64,000 nt of DNA from Haloprofundus halophilus (GTDB lineage Archaea > Halobacteriota > Halobacteria > Halobacteriales > Haloferacaceae): positions 372,001 to 436,000 of the forward strand of contig NZ_QQRR01000002.1 in assembly GCF_003439925.1 (NCBI RefSeq), read 5' to 3'. A program made the position numbers and the translations under genes. Below the pieces are notes generated by a model. It was not told the DNA's origin. It ran no database searches and worked only from the letters and a program-made list of their open reading frames with translations. Each line of letters begins with the position of its first letter. The first letter of the stretch is position 1. Positions 1 through 8,046 of this stretch are shown here, in pieces.

Positions 1-1112
1 CGGAGTTGGCGACCGTCCGCCGCCGCATCCGCGACGGCCGACTCCGCGACTACGTCGAGGGACAAGCCCGTCACGACGTCTGGCTCACGGCGGCGTTCCG
101 CGAGTTCGACCAGCAGTACGGCTACCTGGAGGAGCGAACGCCGGTCATCCGGGACTCGGAGCTCACGGCCGCGACCGAAGATTCGCTGCGCCGCGTCGAG
201 ATTCAGCGCTTCGCCGAGCGGGTGACGACCCGCTACCGAAACCGGTTCGACACTCCCCTGGTGCTCGTGCCGTGTTCGGCCCGAAAACCGTACAGCGAGT
301 CGCAGAGCCACGGCCAGTACCACGACGCCGTCCAGTTCCGCGCCCACCAGGTGTCGATGACCTCGCCCATCGGCGTCGTCCCGCAGGAACTCGAACTCAC
401 CTACCCCGCCCAGCACTACGACTCCGTCGTGACCGGCCGGTGGTCCGAGGACGAAAAGGAGTTCGTCACCGAGGTGCTGCGGCGCTACCTCCAGCGCAAC
501 GAGTACCCGCGCGTCGTCGCGCACGTCCCGCCGGAGGGCTACCGCGACATCGTCGAACGCGTCGAGAGGGAGGTCGAGATGCCGTTCGAGTACACCGTCG
601 AAGACCACCCGACGACGACGGAGTCGCTGGCGAATCTGGCGTCGACGCTGTCGAACGAACCCAAGTATCGAAAACGAGAGCGCGAGCACAACACCGTGAA
701 AGCCATCGCCGACTACCAGTTCGGCGACGGCGCGGGCGACGCCCTGTTCGCGGACGCCGACATCAAGATGACGAGTCGCTACCCCAAACTGCAGGTCCGC
801 GACGGCGACGGCGAGCAGTTGGCGACGATGGTGCCGCAGTACGGCGTGCTCTCCTTCACGCTCGCCGGGGCGCGACTGTGGGACGCCTCCGACGCACCGA
901 CGAAACGTATCGAGATAGACCGTTTCGTTCCGCACGGCAGCGTGCTCGCTCCCGGCGTCGTCGACGCCGACGAGGAGATCCGTCCCGGCGACGAGGTGGT
1001 CGTCGAGGGGCCGAAGGCGTTCGCCGTCGCCAGAGCGGAGATGTCGGGGCCGGAGATGGCCGAATCGACGCGCGGCGTCGCCGCCGAGGTGCGACACGTC
1101 GACGAGAAGTGA
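1..1112 (+). CDS. arcS: Archaeosine synthase ArcS, C-terminal part (truncated by window start)
   Basis: The reading frame is open from the first bases, so the true start lies upstream of the window. The visible ~370 residues contain the CSARKPYS motif (about residue 90) typical of the archaeosine synthase/TGT-like core. A C-terminal PUA RNA-binding domain follows (about residues 260-360, with a GSVLAPGV-type turn). In the family, ArcS adds lysine to preQ0 at position 15 of tRNA and works with the radical SAM protein RaSEA, which is also encoded here at 27598. A TTG at 6 could be read as a start, but it would cut the protein mid-domain. Confidence 0.9.
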   Translation, partial: ELATVRRRIRDGRLRDYVEGQARHDVWLTAAFREFDQQYGYLEERTPVIRDSELTAATEDSLRRVEIQRFAERVTTRYRNRFDTPLVLVPCSARKPYSESQSHGQYHDAVQFRAHQVSMTSPIGVVPQELELTYPAQHYDSVVTGRWSEDEKEFVTEVLRRYLQRNEYPRVVAHVPPEGYRDIVERVEREVEMPFEYTVEDHPTTTESLANLASTLSNEPKYRKREREHNTVKAIADYQFGDGAGDALFADADIKMTSRYPKLQVRDGDGEQLATMVPQYGVLSFTLAGARLWDASDAPTKRIEIDRFVPHGSVLAPGVVDADEEIRPGDEVVVEGPKAFAVARAEMSGPEMAESTRGVAAEVRHVDEK

Positions 1113-1449
1113 CGACCGTTCACGACCGTTCACGCCGGAAATCGGGTGGCAAATTCGGAGGATAGAAGCCGCCTACGCGGCCTATTTCGACAGAAGTTGC
1201 GAAATGTGAGGTTTCTCGAAAACGGTCACGAACTCGTACCCGTTTTACGCCGACCGCGAATCAGCCCACCACGGCATCTCGACCGGACGAATCGACGCTC
1301 GCGGGTGGTTTCATCGGTGCATAAGAACGGCCAACTGTCTATTTATCAAGTGGACGGTTGTAGCTATTTATTCGATGTCGTGTGGTACGACGCTCCGTCG
1401 GATCACGGCCACCGGAACCGGGCCTCCGGACCGGGCCGACGCACGAGCC
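1113..1449. other. Intergenic stretch with an AT-rich promoter-like segment
   Basis: About 340 bases follow arcS with no convincing gene. Bases 1340-1372 are unusually AT-rich for this genome and include CTATTTATT near 1361-1369, a plausible TATA element for the short genes at 1450 and 1565. The longer frames here are arginine/proline-rich and look like non-coding frames of GC-rich DNA. Confidence 0.5.
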
Positions 1450-1584
1450 ATGTCAAAGATCCAATACCACGGCAGCGATCTCCAAAGGCAGGGTACCGTC
1501 CCGGGTCGCCTCGCGGAGGCGACCGCGCCGACCGCACCGGTGCGCACTCACGGGGTGATCGAAGATGGTCGCTACGGCCACTGA
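1450..1584 (+). CDS. Possible 44-aa small protein, unknown
   Basis: An ATG at 1450 opens a 44-codon frame that begins MSKIQYHGSD. It overlaps the start of the next gene (1565) by 20 bases. The TATA-like element near 1361-1369 would place transcription just upstream of it. The N-terminal half has a normal composition, but I recognise no family, and the C-terminal half could be incidental. It may be a leader peptide for the 1565 gene or not a gene at all. Confidence 0.35.
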   Translation: MSKIQYHGSDLQRQGTVPGRLAEATAPTAPVRTHGVIEDGRYGH

Positions 1585-2119
1585 CATCGTCGTCCCGAAC
1601 GGCTGGATGTGCGAGACGCTCTCGGACGACGAAGTGAAGTTTGTCCCCGAGCGGTGGCGACTCTCACTGCACGCCGTTCGGCTGCCGAACAGAGAGTGGG
1701 AGCTGTACTGTCGTGAGAGCGCGGGCGAGGCGACGAGCGTCACGACCATCGGATTCACGCAGACCCGTTCGTCCGCGGTCGCGGCGTTCGTCGAGGCGAT
1801 GGAGTGGGTAAACACCGTCGCCGACCCGAAACGACGTGAGCACGAGGTGACCGAGATTCCGGTGCGCATCGCCGCACTGGCCGACCACCTCACCGCCCGC
1901 TCCGACGTCCTCGAATGCGAGACGTGGGGGCAGACGCGCGGACAGCCGTTCAACGTCGCGGGGAGCGACGACTCGGGCGGCTCCCGTCGTCACCTACCTC
2001 CGGCGGGCGGCGGCTCTCGATGCACCGCCGAAGACATCTGGGAGTCGCTGGCGGACCACCGATTCCGTCGAACTCGGCGCGGCGGCGGTCAGAACGCGCC
2101 GAACTCCTCGCTGGGGTGA
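1565..2119 (+). CDS. Hypothetical protein, 184 aa
   Basis: The first ~110 residues are acidic and soluble, with a regular composition (about residues 1-85: DEVKFVPERWRLSLHAV, RESAGEATSVTTIGFTQ), as in small conserved haloarchaeal proteins. The last ~60 residues turn into Gly/Arg/Ser-rich low-complexity sequence (GGGSR, RRTRRGGGQ). This may mean a degraded tail or a frameshift after about residue 125. No domain is recognised, and the function is unknown. Confidence 0.6.
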   Translation: MVATATDIVVPNGWMCETLSDDEVKFVPERWRLSLHAVRLPNREWELYCRESAGEATSVTTIGFTQTRSSAVAAFVEAMEWVNTVADPKRREHEVTEIPVRIAALADHLTARSDVLECETWGQTRGQPFNVAGSDDSGGSRRHLPPAGGGSRCTAEDIWESLADHRFRRTRRGGGQNAPNSSLG

Positions 2120-2241
2120 CGTCGCGCGAGCGACGACTTCGGGCACTCCGCCCGTAGCGCCCCGTTCGAGAACTGTTGGGGGGTCTCGGACGGGACGACC
2201 GACGAGCCAACTTTTTAGACGCGGCCGCGTGACTCCGAGCC

Positions 2242-2628
2242 ATGGAACACGTTTCACTCGGCGTCCCGCGTCGCATCCTCGACTCACTGCCGGACGACAG
2301 CGACGCCGCCGCTCAGGACATGCAACGCGCGGTCGACGGTATCGAGTCGCGCATCAACCGCGCCATCGACCAGGCGGAGGGCGAGGCCGAGGCCGCCGAG
2401 TACGTCACGGACGCGCTCGAACGTCTGGAGTCGCAACTCGAACGCTACGACGAGTTCGTCCCCGAACTGCGCGCGTGGGGCCAGTCGCCCATCTACGCCA
2501 TCGCGTGGCGGAATCTCCACGCCGACTTGATGCTCCAGCTGTACGAAGTCGACTGGCTGACCGAGCAGATCGACCGCGAGCGGAACCACCGCCTCGTCGA
2601 GGACGGCATCCGCTTCGGGAAACGGTAG
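2242..2628 (+). CDS. Conserved hypothetical protein, 128 aa, helical
   Basis: A fully helical, acidic soluble protein with a likely coiled coil around residues 30-75 (DGIESRINRAIDQAEGE and following). A TTTTTTAG-like TATA element near 2211-2217 lies about 28 bases before the ATG, consistent with a leaderless transcript. Its stop is 6 bases from the start of yqeC, so the two are probably cotranscribed. That link suggests, but does not show, a role near selenium/molybdenum cofactor handling. Confidence 0.8.
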   Translation: MEHVSLGVPRRILDSLPDDSDAAAQDMQRAVDGIESRINRAIDQAEGEAEAAEYVTDALERLESQLERYDEFVPELRAWGQSPIYAIAWRNLHADLMLQLYEVDWLTEQIDRERNHRLVEDGIRFGKR

Positions 2629-2634
2629 CGGCCG

Positions 2635-3381
2635 ATGCACCTCGCAGACGCACTCGCTGCACGCGAGAGGATGACCTGCGTCGCCGGCGCGGGCGGCAAG
2701 AAGACGACGATGTACGCGCTGGCCTCGCGCCTCGACCGGGCCGTCGTCACCGCGTCGGTCCGCATCCCGATTCCGTCGCTCGAAGAGAATGTAGAGACGG
2801 TCGTCGTCACCGACGACCCCATCGGTGCGCTCGGAGAAACGACAGCCGACGACTTTCCGCTCGGCCTCGTTCCCGGGAAGGCCGACGAGGTGCGGTATCA
2901 CGGCTACGAGAACGAACTGCTCGATAGTCTCGCCGCAGCGCACGACGGGCCAGTCGTCGTCAAAGCCGACGGCGCGCGGATGCGCGATTTCAAGGCCCCG
3001 AGCGACAGGGAACCGCAGATTCCGAAGACGACCGACACGGTTCTGCCCATCGCCAGCGCGCACGTCGTCGGCGAACCGCTGGACGAGAATCTGGTCCACC
3101 GACCCGAGCGAGTAGCCGAAATCGCCGGAATCGGCACCGGAGACACGATTACGACGGAGACGGTCGCGGCCGTCCTCGCCAGCGACGACGGCGGGTTGAA
3201 GCGCGTTCCCGAGGGAGCGACGGCGATTCCGGTCGTGAACAAAGTCGACGACGCGGAACTTGCGGACGTAGGCCGCGACATCGCCTCGAAGGTGCTGGAG
3301 CGCGCGGGTGACCGCGTAGAGCGTGTGGTGCTCGCGCGGATGAACCGGGAGGATGCGGTAGTCAACGTGGTGGAACGCTGA
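2635..3381 (+). CDS. yqeC: YqeC-family selenium/molybdenum cofactor protein
   Basis: A 248-aa protein with an N-terminal nucleotide-binding loop (AGAGGKKTTM, about residues 18-27). The YqeC-type core follows, with VVVKADGARMRDFK about 110 residues in and VVNKVDD near residue 200. YqeC proteins are associated with maturation of selenium-dependent molybdenum hydroxylases, although the exact reaction is not settled. It sits beside mobA in a convergent pair and 0.8 kb before an AOR-like gene, so the context is molybdenum/tungsten enzyme maturation. Confidence 0.88.
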   Translation: MHLADALAARERMTCVAGAGGKKTTMYALASRLDRAVVTASVRIPIPSLEENVETVVVTDDPIGALGETTADDFPLGLVPGKADEVRYHGYENELLDSLAAAHDGPVVVKADGARMRDFKAPSDREPQIPKTTDTVLPIASAHVVGEPLDENLVHRPERVAEIAGIGTGDTITTETVAAVLASDDGGLKRVPEGATAIPVVNKVDDAELADVGRDIASKVLERAGDRVERVVLARMNREDAVVNVVER

Positions 3382-3394
3382 CTGCGTTTTGGCC

Positions 3395-4006
3395 CTACGA
3401 CAACTCCGCGGCCGCCTCTTCGAACTCCTCGCGCGTGTTCAGGTTCTCGAACGTCCGCAACTCCCCGTGTTCCGCAATCTCGGTCTCGTCGACGACGACG
3501 TAGTCCAGCTCGAACAGCGGGTCGACGACCTTCCGCGCGCCCGCTTCGAGCGCCGCCTCGCAGGCATCGGCCATCGCGGTCGCTCGGTAGACGGCGTGCG
3601 TCGTCTGGAACCACTGGTCGTCTAACTGCGGTACAGCGGCGTCGTGACCCTCGGCGCGCTCGAACAGGTACGAGACGACGCCGGGGTCGACGAACGGCAT
3701 GTCGCAGGCGACGACGACGGCGTACTCGCCCGAGGCGGCGCGGAGGCCGGTTCGAATCCCCGACACCGGCCCCTGGTCGGGCGTCTCGTCCTCGGCGACG
3801 GAGACCGGACGCGGGTAGCTCTCGAACGCGTCGAGAATCGCCGCGCGCTGGTCGGCGCGGCAGTTGACGACGAGTTCGTCGACGACGCCCGCCAGTCGGT
3901 CGCCGACGCGGCGAATCATCGGCGTTCCGGCGAGGTCGGCGGTCGCTTTGTCGGCGTCGCCGAAGCGGGTCGACCGGCCGCCGGCGACGATGACTCCCGT
4001 GCGCAT
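3395..4006 (-). CDS. mobA: Molybdenum cofactor guanylyltransferase MobA
   Basis: A 203-aa nucleotidyltransferase that transfers GMP from GTP to molybdopterin, giving the MGD cofactor used by enzymes such as the formate dehydrogenase at 13252. The N-terminal signature VIVAGGRSTRFGDADKA is the GTP-binding loop, and ACDMPF near residue 100 is the metal-binding motif. I start it at the ATG at 4006 because MRTGVIVAGG is the family N-terminus. The frame extends 39 residues further upstream, but that part is arginine-rich and overlaps the opposing promoter. It converges with yqeC across 13 bases. Confidence 0.92.
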   Translation of the reverse strand: MRTGVIVAGGRSTRFGDADKATADLAGTPMIRRVGDRLAGVVDELVVNCRADQRAAILDAFESYPRPVSVAEDETPDQGPVSGIRTGLRAASGEYAVVVACDMPFVDPGVVSYLFERAEGHDAAVPQLDDQWFQTTHAVYRATAMADACEAALEAGARKVVDPLFELDYVVVDETEIAEHGELRTFENLNTREEFEEAAAELS

Positions 4007-4134
4007 GCGTGGCGGTTCGAGAGCGCGGGACATGCCTCTTGCGCCGGTCGGCGAACGCTCCTCGGACCGCCCTTCGTCGCCCGGACTGCCGCCCCGCCAA
4101 CGTTTATTGCCGTGAAGAATCATTTATAAACCAG

Positions 4135-6006
4135 ATGGCGACGCCCACGCGCGACGCGGTGCTGCGGGTGGACCTCTCGGCGGAGACCGTCGAGAGAGCG
4201 CGCGTCCCCGACGAGTGGCGACGCGGCTACCTCGGCGGGAAGGGGTTGGGCGCGCGTTACCTCTACGCGGAGCTCGCACCCGGCGTCGACCCGCTCGGTC
4301 CCGACAACCTCCTCTCGTTCGTGCTCGGCCCGCTATCGGGGTATCTCCCGGGTGAGACGCGCTACGCGGCGGTGACGAAGTCGCCGCTCACCGGCGGTTT
4401 TCTCGACTCCTACAGCGGCGGGTCGTTCCCCGAACGCCTCGCCGGGTCGCTCGACGACTGTCTCGGAGTCCTGGTCACCGGACGCGCCAGTCGGCCGGTG
4501 GCGCTCGTCGTCGACGGCGGCACGGCGACGATAGAACCCGCCGACGACTTGTGGGGCTGCGACACCGTCGAGACGGACGCGGCGTTTCCCGACGCCGCCG
4601 TCGCGTGCATCGGGCCGGCCGGCGAGTCCGAAGTCGCCTACGCGACCATCGCCTCCGACGGCGGCGACCACCACGCCGGACGCGGCGGCGCGGGCGCGGT
4701 GATGGGGTCGAAGCGACTGAAGGCCGTCGTCGCCCGCGGCGACGCGCCCGAGATACCGCCAGCGCTCGCGGAACTGCGCGACCGGTACGAACGTCGCTAC
4801 GAAGACCACGACACGGGACGCTGGCAGGCCGCGGGCGAGACCTTGGAGAGCGTCGACTTCGCCAACGAGGTCGGCGTCCTCGCCACCGAGGGCTGGCAGC
4901 GCGGCCAGTTCGACGCGGCCGAGAACATCGGCATCGAGGCGGCGCGCGAGGCGGCGGTCGGCCGCGAACGCGACACGGAGACCGCACCCGGCGGCTTCCG
5001 CGTCCGAACCGGAGACGACGAGGGCGAGGGCGAGAGCGTCCCGCGCGGGGCGACGCCGATGACGCTCGGTGCCGGACTCGGCGTCGAGGAGTTCGACGCC
5101 GTCGCGTCGCTCGGCGAGACGTGCGACCGCCTCGGCGTCGACGTCATCAGCGCCGGCAACGCCGTCGCGTGGGCTATCCGCGCCGCCGACGCCGGCCTCG
5201 TCGAGACCGACGCCCGCTTCGGCGACGACGAGGCGGCCCGCCGACTGCTCGACGCAATCGCCGCACGCGACGGCGAACTGGCCGACGCGCTCGCCGAGGG
5301 CGTCGCCGACGCCGCGGCGCGCTACGGCGGCGACGACCTCGTCCCGACGGTCAAGTCGATGGAACTGCCGTCGTACGACCCTCGTGGCGCGATCGGGATG
5401 GCGCTGGCGTATGCGACGAGCGACCGAGGGGCCTGCCACCGCCGAGCCAGACCGGTCGAGCGCGAGGTGTTCGAGGCGTGGGACGACGCCGACGTGGTCG
5501 AGGCCGTCGCGGGCGCACAGACCGTCCGCTCCGTCCTCTGGAGCCTCGTCGCTGACGACTTCGTCGGCGAGACGATGTGGAACGACCTCGGCGCGGCGTG
5601 GCTCGACGCGGTCGGACTACCGCACGACGCCGACGAACTGAGCCGAACCGGCGAACGAATCTGGACGCTCGTCCGCCTGTTCAACGTCCGCGAGGGGTTC
5701 GACCGGAGCGACGACGCGCTCCCGGAGGCGCTTCGCCGACCGCTCTCGGAGGGCCCCGCCGCCGGACGCGCCGTCGACCCCGAGGCGTTCGAGCGACTGC
5801 TCGACGCCTACTACGCCGCCCGCGGGTGGGGCCCCGACGGTCGCCCGACCCGGGCGACGGTCGAGCGACTCGGCCTCGGCGGCATCGTCGACGAGGCGAC
5901 GCCGCTGGCCGAGGAGGCGACGACGACGAACGCGGGGCGCGACACGACGACCGTCGCGGACCGCCGACACGACCGACACGACCGACACGACACAGATGAC
6001 AGATAG
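4135..6006 (+). CDS. AOR-like protein lacking the iron-sulfur ligands
   Basis: A 623-aa member of the tungsten-pterin aldehyde:ferredoxin oxidoreductase fold family. The pterin-binding parts are recognisable: GGKGLGARYLY near the N-terminus, VTKSPLTGGFLDSYSGG, AGRGGAGAVMGSKRLKAVV, CDRLGVDVISAGN and SDRGACHRRA. The C-x2-C-x3-C motif and the later cysteine that hold the [4Fe-4S] cluster are absent, and only five scattered cysteines remain. The ATG at 4135 follows a TTTATT element (4102-4107) at leaderless spacing. It overlaps the next gene by 11 bases. The substrate and electron partner cannot be inferred. Confidence 0.85.
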   Translation: MATPTRDAVLRVDLSAETVERARVPDEWRRGYLGGKGLGARYLYAELAPGVDPLGPDNLLSFVLGPLSGYLPGETRYAAVTKSPLTGGFLDSYSGGSFPERLAGSLDDCLGVLVTGRASRPVALVVDGGTATIEPADDLWGCDTVETDAAFPDAAVACIGPAGESEVAYATIASDGGDHHAGRGGAGAVMGSKRLKAVVARGDAPEIPPALAELRDRYERRYEDHDTGRWQAAGETLESVDFANEVGVLATEGWQRGQFDAAENIGIEAAREAAVGRERDTETAPGGFRVRTGDDEGEGESVPRGATPMTLGAGLGVEEFDAVASLGETCDRLGVDVISAGNAVAWAIRAADAGLVETDARFGDDEAARRLLDAIAARDGELADALAEGVADAAARYGGDDLVPTVKSMELPSYDPRGAIGMALAYATSDRGACHRRARPVEREVFEAWDDADVVEAVAGAQTVRSVLWSLVADDFVGETMWNDLGAAWLDAVGLPHDADELSRTGERIWTLVRLFNVREGFDRSDDALPEALRRPLSEGPAAGRAVDPEAFERLLDAYYAARGWGPDGRPTRATVERLGLGGIVDEATPLAEEATTTNAGRDTTTVADRRHDRHDRHDTDDR

Positions 6007-6853
6007 CATCGACCTCGACGAACTGGACGTATCGACCGACAGCGACGCGGAGCGGCCCAAACGCGGCGACTGGTTCTGGAAGGGCGAAGGCGACCCCGAC
6101 GACGAGACGGGGACCGACGGGTCGGGCGACGACGCGGTCGGGTCGTCGGACGCGGTCGGGTCGTCGGACGCGGTCGGGTCGTCGGACGCGGTCGTGTCGC
6201 CTAATTCGCCCGACTCACTCGACGGCGACGCCACCCTGACGGACTCGGGGGGCGATACCGGGACGGACCACCGCGCGATTCCGCGCGTGCCGCGAACCAA
6301 CGACGACAGTCCGGTCGGCATCCCCATCGAGGGCGGGGGCGCGGGAGGCGCGGCGTCGGGGACCGTCGACGCCGACGACGCGGGCGGCGACGACGGCGAA
6401 GACGGTGAGGACGACGACGTGGAACCGGAGCCGACGGGACCGCACGGGAGCGGACCCTCCGAGATGACGATGGCGCTGACGTACGAAGCCGTGAAACGGC
6501 TGGAGAACCCGGCGGCCGCCTTCGCCGACGCGGAGGGGTGGACCGACTGGGTCGGCATCGTCGGCGACGTAGACGCCCACGTCATCACCAAGTTCCAGCG
6601 CGAGTCGGTCGTCGACGTCGACTTCTTCAACGGCACCGGCACCGGTCCGGCGGAACGACTCGCCGGTATCGACGGCCACTCGATGTTCTTCGCCGAGCGG
6701 ATGGTCGTCGTCGGCGTCGCGGGCGTCGACGAGTACGTCGCCGAGGAGAGCGGGTGGGAGTTCGTCCCGCTGGAGACCGCCGCCGAGAAGGCCGGGTGGC
6801 CGCTCGTCGACCGAGACGGCGACGAACGCGAAGAACGCGACGGGGGGCGGTGA
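5996..6853 (+). CDS. Hypothetical acidic protein with a conserved C-terminal domain
   Basis: The 285 residues form two parts. Residues 1-155 are a disordered Asp/Gly/Ser-rich region that includes a DAVGSS tandem repeat. Residues 158-275 are a compact domain (MTMALTYEAVKRLENPAAAFADAE, then WVGIVGDVDAHVITKFQRE) that I take to be a conserved haloarchaeal family of unknown function. The ATG overlaps the end of the AOR-like gene by 11 bases, so translation is probably coupled and the proteins may act together. Confidence 0.75.
   Translation: MTDSIDLDELDVSTDSDAERPKRGDWFWKGEGDPDDETGTDGSGDDAVGSSDAVGSSDAVGSSDAVVSPNSPDSLDGDATLTDSGGDTGTDHRAIPRVPRTNDDSPVGIPIEGGGAGGAASGTVDADDAGGDDGEDGEDDDVEPEPTGPHGSGPSEMTMALTYEAVKRLENPAAAFADAEGWTDWVGIVGDVDAHVITKFQRESVVDVDFFNGTGTGPAERLAGIDGHSMFFAERMVVVGVAGVDEYVAEESGWEFVPLETAAEKAGWPLVDRDGDEREERDGGR
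6131..6199 (+). repeat. 18-bp tandem repeat inside the coding sequence
   Basis: Three perfect consecutive copies of GACGCGGTCGGGTCGTCG (6131-6184) are followed by a partial fourth copy. They encode DAVGSS repeats in the disordered region of the 5996 gene. The repeat keeps the frame, so copy-number change would only alter linker length. Confidence 0.9.
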
Positions 6854-6988
6854 GGCCGACGCGGGTGACGAGGGCGACGCGGGTGGCAAGACTGACGCGG
6901 GTGGGGAGGCCGACGACGCAGCGAAATCCAGCGATACCTGACGGACGCACGTACATTTTTGTGATATCGACACGCATTAGCACGCAGC

Positions 6989-7255
6989 ATGAGCCTCAGA
7001 AACGGTTTCCGCCAGTCGTGGGTGCTCACGTTCGGCATCGTCGCCGCGATGGCGTGGTTGACACTCACCGCGGTACGGGTGTTCTCGCTCGTCGAGTCGC
7101 CGCTCACGTGGGCGACGCCGACCGCCGGGACGGGCGCGATGGGCGGTCTCGTCGGTCTCGTCGTGATGGCCGTCTTCGTCGGCGTCCTGTTAGTGCTGTT
7201 CAGCGAACTCGGCGAGTCCGACCCCGCGCCGAGCACGTGGCCGCCGGAGAAGTGA
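6989..7255 (+). CDS. Small membrane protein, 88 aa
   Basis: It has two hydrophobic segments, at about residues 12-30 and 50-71, with a short polar C-terminus (GESDPAPSTWPPEK). No family is recognised. It is the first gene of a tight three-gene cluster: the stop at 7253-7255 is one base from the start of the zinc-ribbon gene, which in turn overlaps the 7400 gene. Confidence 0.8.
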   Translation: MSLRNGFRQSWVLTFGIVAAMAWLTLTAVRVFSLVESPLTWATPTAGTGAMGGLVGLVVMAVFVGVLLVLFSELGESDPAPSTWPPEK

Positions 7256-7256
7256 G

Positions 7257-7403
7257 ATGACGCAGTTCGAGTGCACCGAGTGCGGTCAACTCGGTCGGTT
7301 CGGCCGCTTCGACGAGTCGACGCTGACGATGCGCTGTCCGGTCTGCGAAAAGCAGACGGCCTGGACCGTCGCGTTCGCCGACGAGGGGGGTGTGTCGTTT
7401 TGA
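7257..7403 (+). CDS. 48-aa zinc-ribbon microprotein (two CxxC)
   Basis: The frame begins MTQFECTECGQLG and carries two zinc knuckles, CTEC (about residues 6-9) and CPVC (about residues 27-30), the pattern of haloarchaeal CPxCG-type small zinc-finger proteins. The ATG is one base after the preceding stop. Its TGA at 7401-7403 lies within a TTGA overlap with the next gene. Such microproteins are often regulators or adaptors, but no specific function can be read from the sequence. Confidence 0.8.
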   Translation: MTQFECTECGQLGRFGRFDESTLTMRCPVCEKQTAWTVAFADEGGVSF

Positions 7404-7738
7404 CGCTCGCCGTCCCGCTCTCGGAGCGGTTCCGCGAGGCGGCCGAGGAGTGGGCCGACACGCGCCTCATGGACCCCGAGGACGCCTGCGAAGTGAAAGC
7501 CGAACAGGCGCTCTTGGAGGTCGAACACCTCGTCTCCGGCGCGCACGAGGTCGAGTTCGCGGTTGAGGACGGCGAACTTCGCTACGAACCCAGCGACGAA
7601 CTGGCGGCGCTGCTCTCGTCGCACGCGGAGCGAACGGGCGTCGACGAGGCGACGGTGCTCGGTCTCCACGTCGACCTGTTCGCCCGCGTCTTCCTGGACG
7701 ACGACGCGAAACGGCCCTCGAACGCCCCGCCGAAGTGA
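7400..7738 (+). CDS. Hypothetical protein, 112 aa, probable TTG start
   Basis: An acidic soluble protein that begins TLAVPLSERFREAAEEW after a TTG start at 7400. The start overlaps the microprotein's stop by 4 bases, the usual coupling geometry in this genome. A longer frame runs upstream to 7271, but it would overlap the zinc-ribbon gene entirely and is arginine-rich, so I reject it. The C-terminal ~60 residues are regular alpha-helical sequence (TGVDEATVLGLHVDLFARVF). The function is unknown. Confidence 0.7.
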   Translation: MTLAVPLSERFREAAEEWADTRLMDPEDACEVKAEQALLEVEHLVSGAHEVEFAVEDGELRYEPSDELAALLSSHAERTGVDEATVLGLHVDLFARVFLDDDAKRPSNAPPK

Positions 7739-7804
7739 GCCGCGCGTCCCGTCGAACCCTCGACCGAGGCACGCTCCGCCACACGAACTATTAACACGAC
7801 GCAC

Positions 7805-7819
7805 TGCGAACCGTTCGCA
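7805..7819 (+). promoter_or_regulatory. Operator-like inverted repeat TGCGAA-N3-TTCGCA
   Basis: A perfect 6-bp inverted repeat with a 3-base spacer ends one base before the ATG at 7821. A TATA-like ACTATTAAC (about 7788-7796) lies some 28 bases before that ATG, so the palindrome sits between TATA box and start, a usual repressor position in archaea. The same half-sites at the same distance occur before the gene at 19701. Confidence 0.7.
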
Positions 7820-7820
7820 C

Positions 7821-8009
7821 ATGGCGAAGAAGGACAGCGGGTGGCGACCGACGGCGGCGATGGACGAGTACAAAGGCCACGCCGTCTGGGAGTACGAGAC
7901 CGGTCCACAGGAGATCAACCAGGGCGAAGTCGACGGCAAGCCGGTGTTCTCGCGGGAACTGAAATCGAAACTCGGTCTCCTCGACGACGACGTCGAGCCG
8001 ACGGAGTGA
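7821..8009 (+). CDS. Small conserved-looking protein, 62 aa
   Basis: A 62-aa soluble protein, basic at the N-terminus and acidic at the C-terminus, beginning MAKKDSGWRPTAAMDEYKGHAVWEYETG. It has its own promoter and an operator-like palindrome right at the start (7805-7819). The ATG at 7821 fits a leaderless transcript. No family is assigned. The shared operator suggests common control with the small membrane protein at 19701. Confidence 0.75.
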   Translation: MAKKDSGWRPTAAMDEYKGHAVWEYETGPQEINQGEVDGKPVFSRELKSKLGLLDDDVEPTE

Positions 8010-8046
8010 GGCCGGCGGCGGCCGACGACCACTTTTCTGCGACGGC

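Noticed and set aside
272-1165. Long alternative frames across arcS and many other genes
   Set aside because: They are Arg/Pro/Ala-rich translations of GC-rich codons in the wrong frame and show no domains. This applies throughout the window.
4009-4134. Upstream extension of the AOR-like protein
   Set aside because: It would run through the promoter region and overlap the start of mobA. The ATG at 4135 has a promoter box at the proper distance, and the family N-terminus follows.
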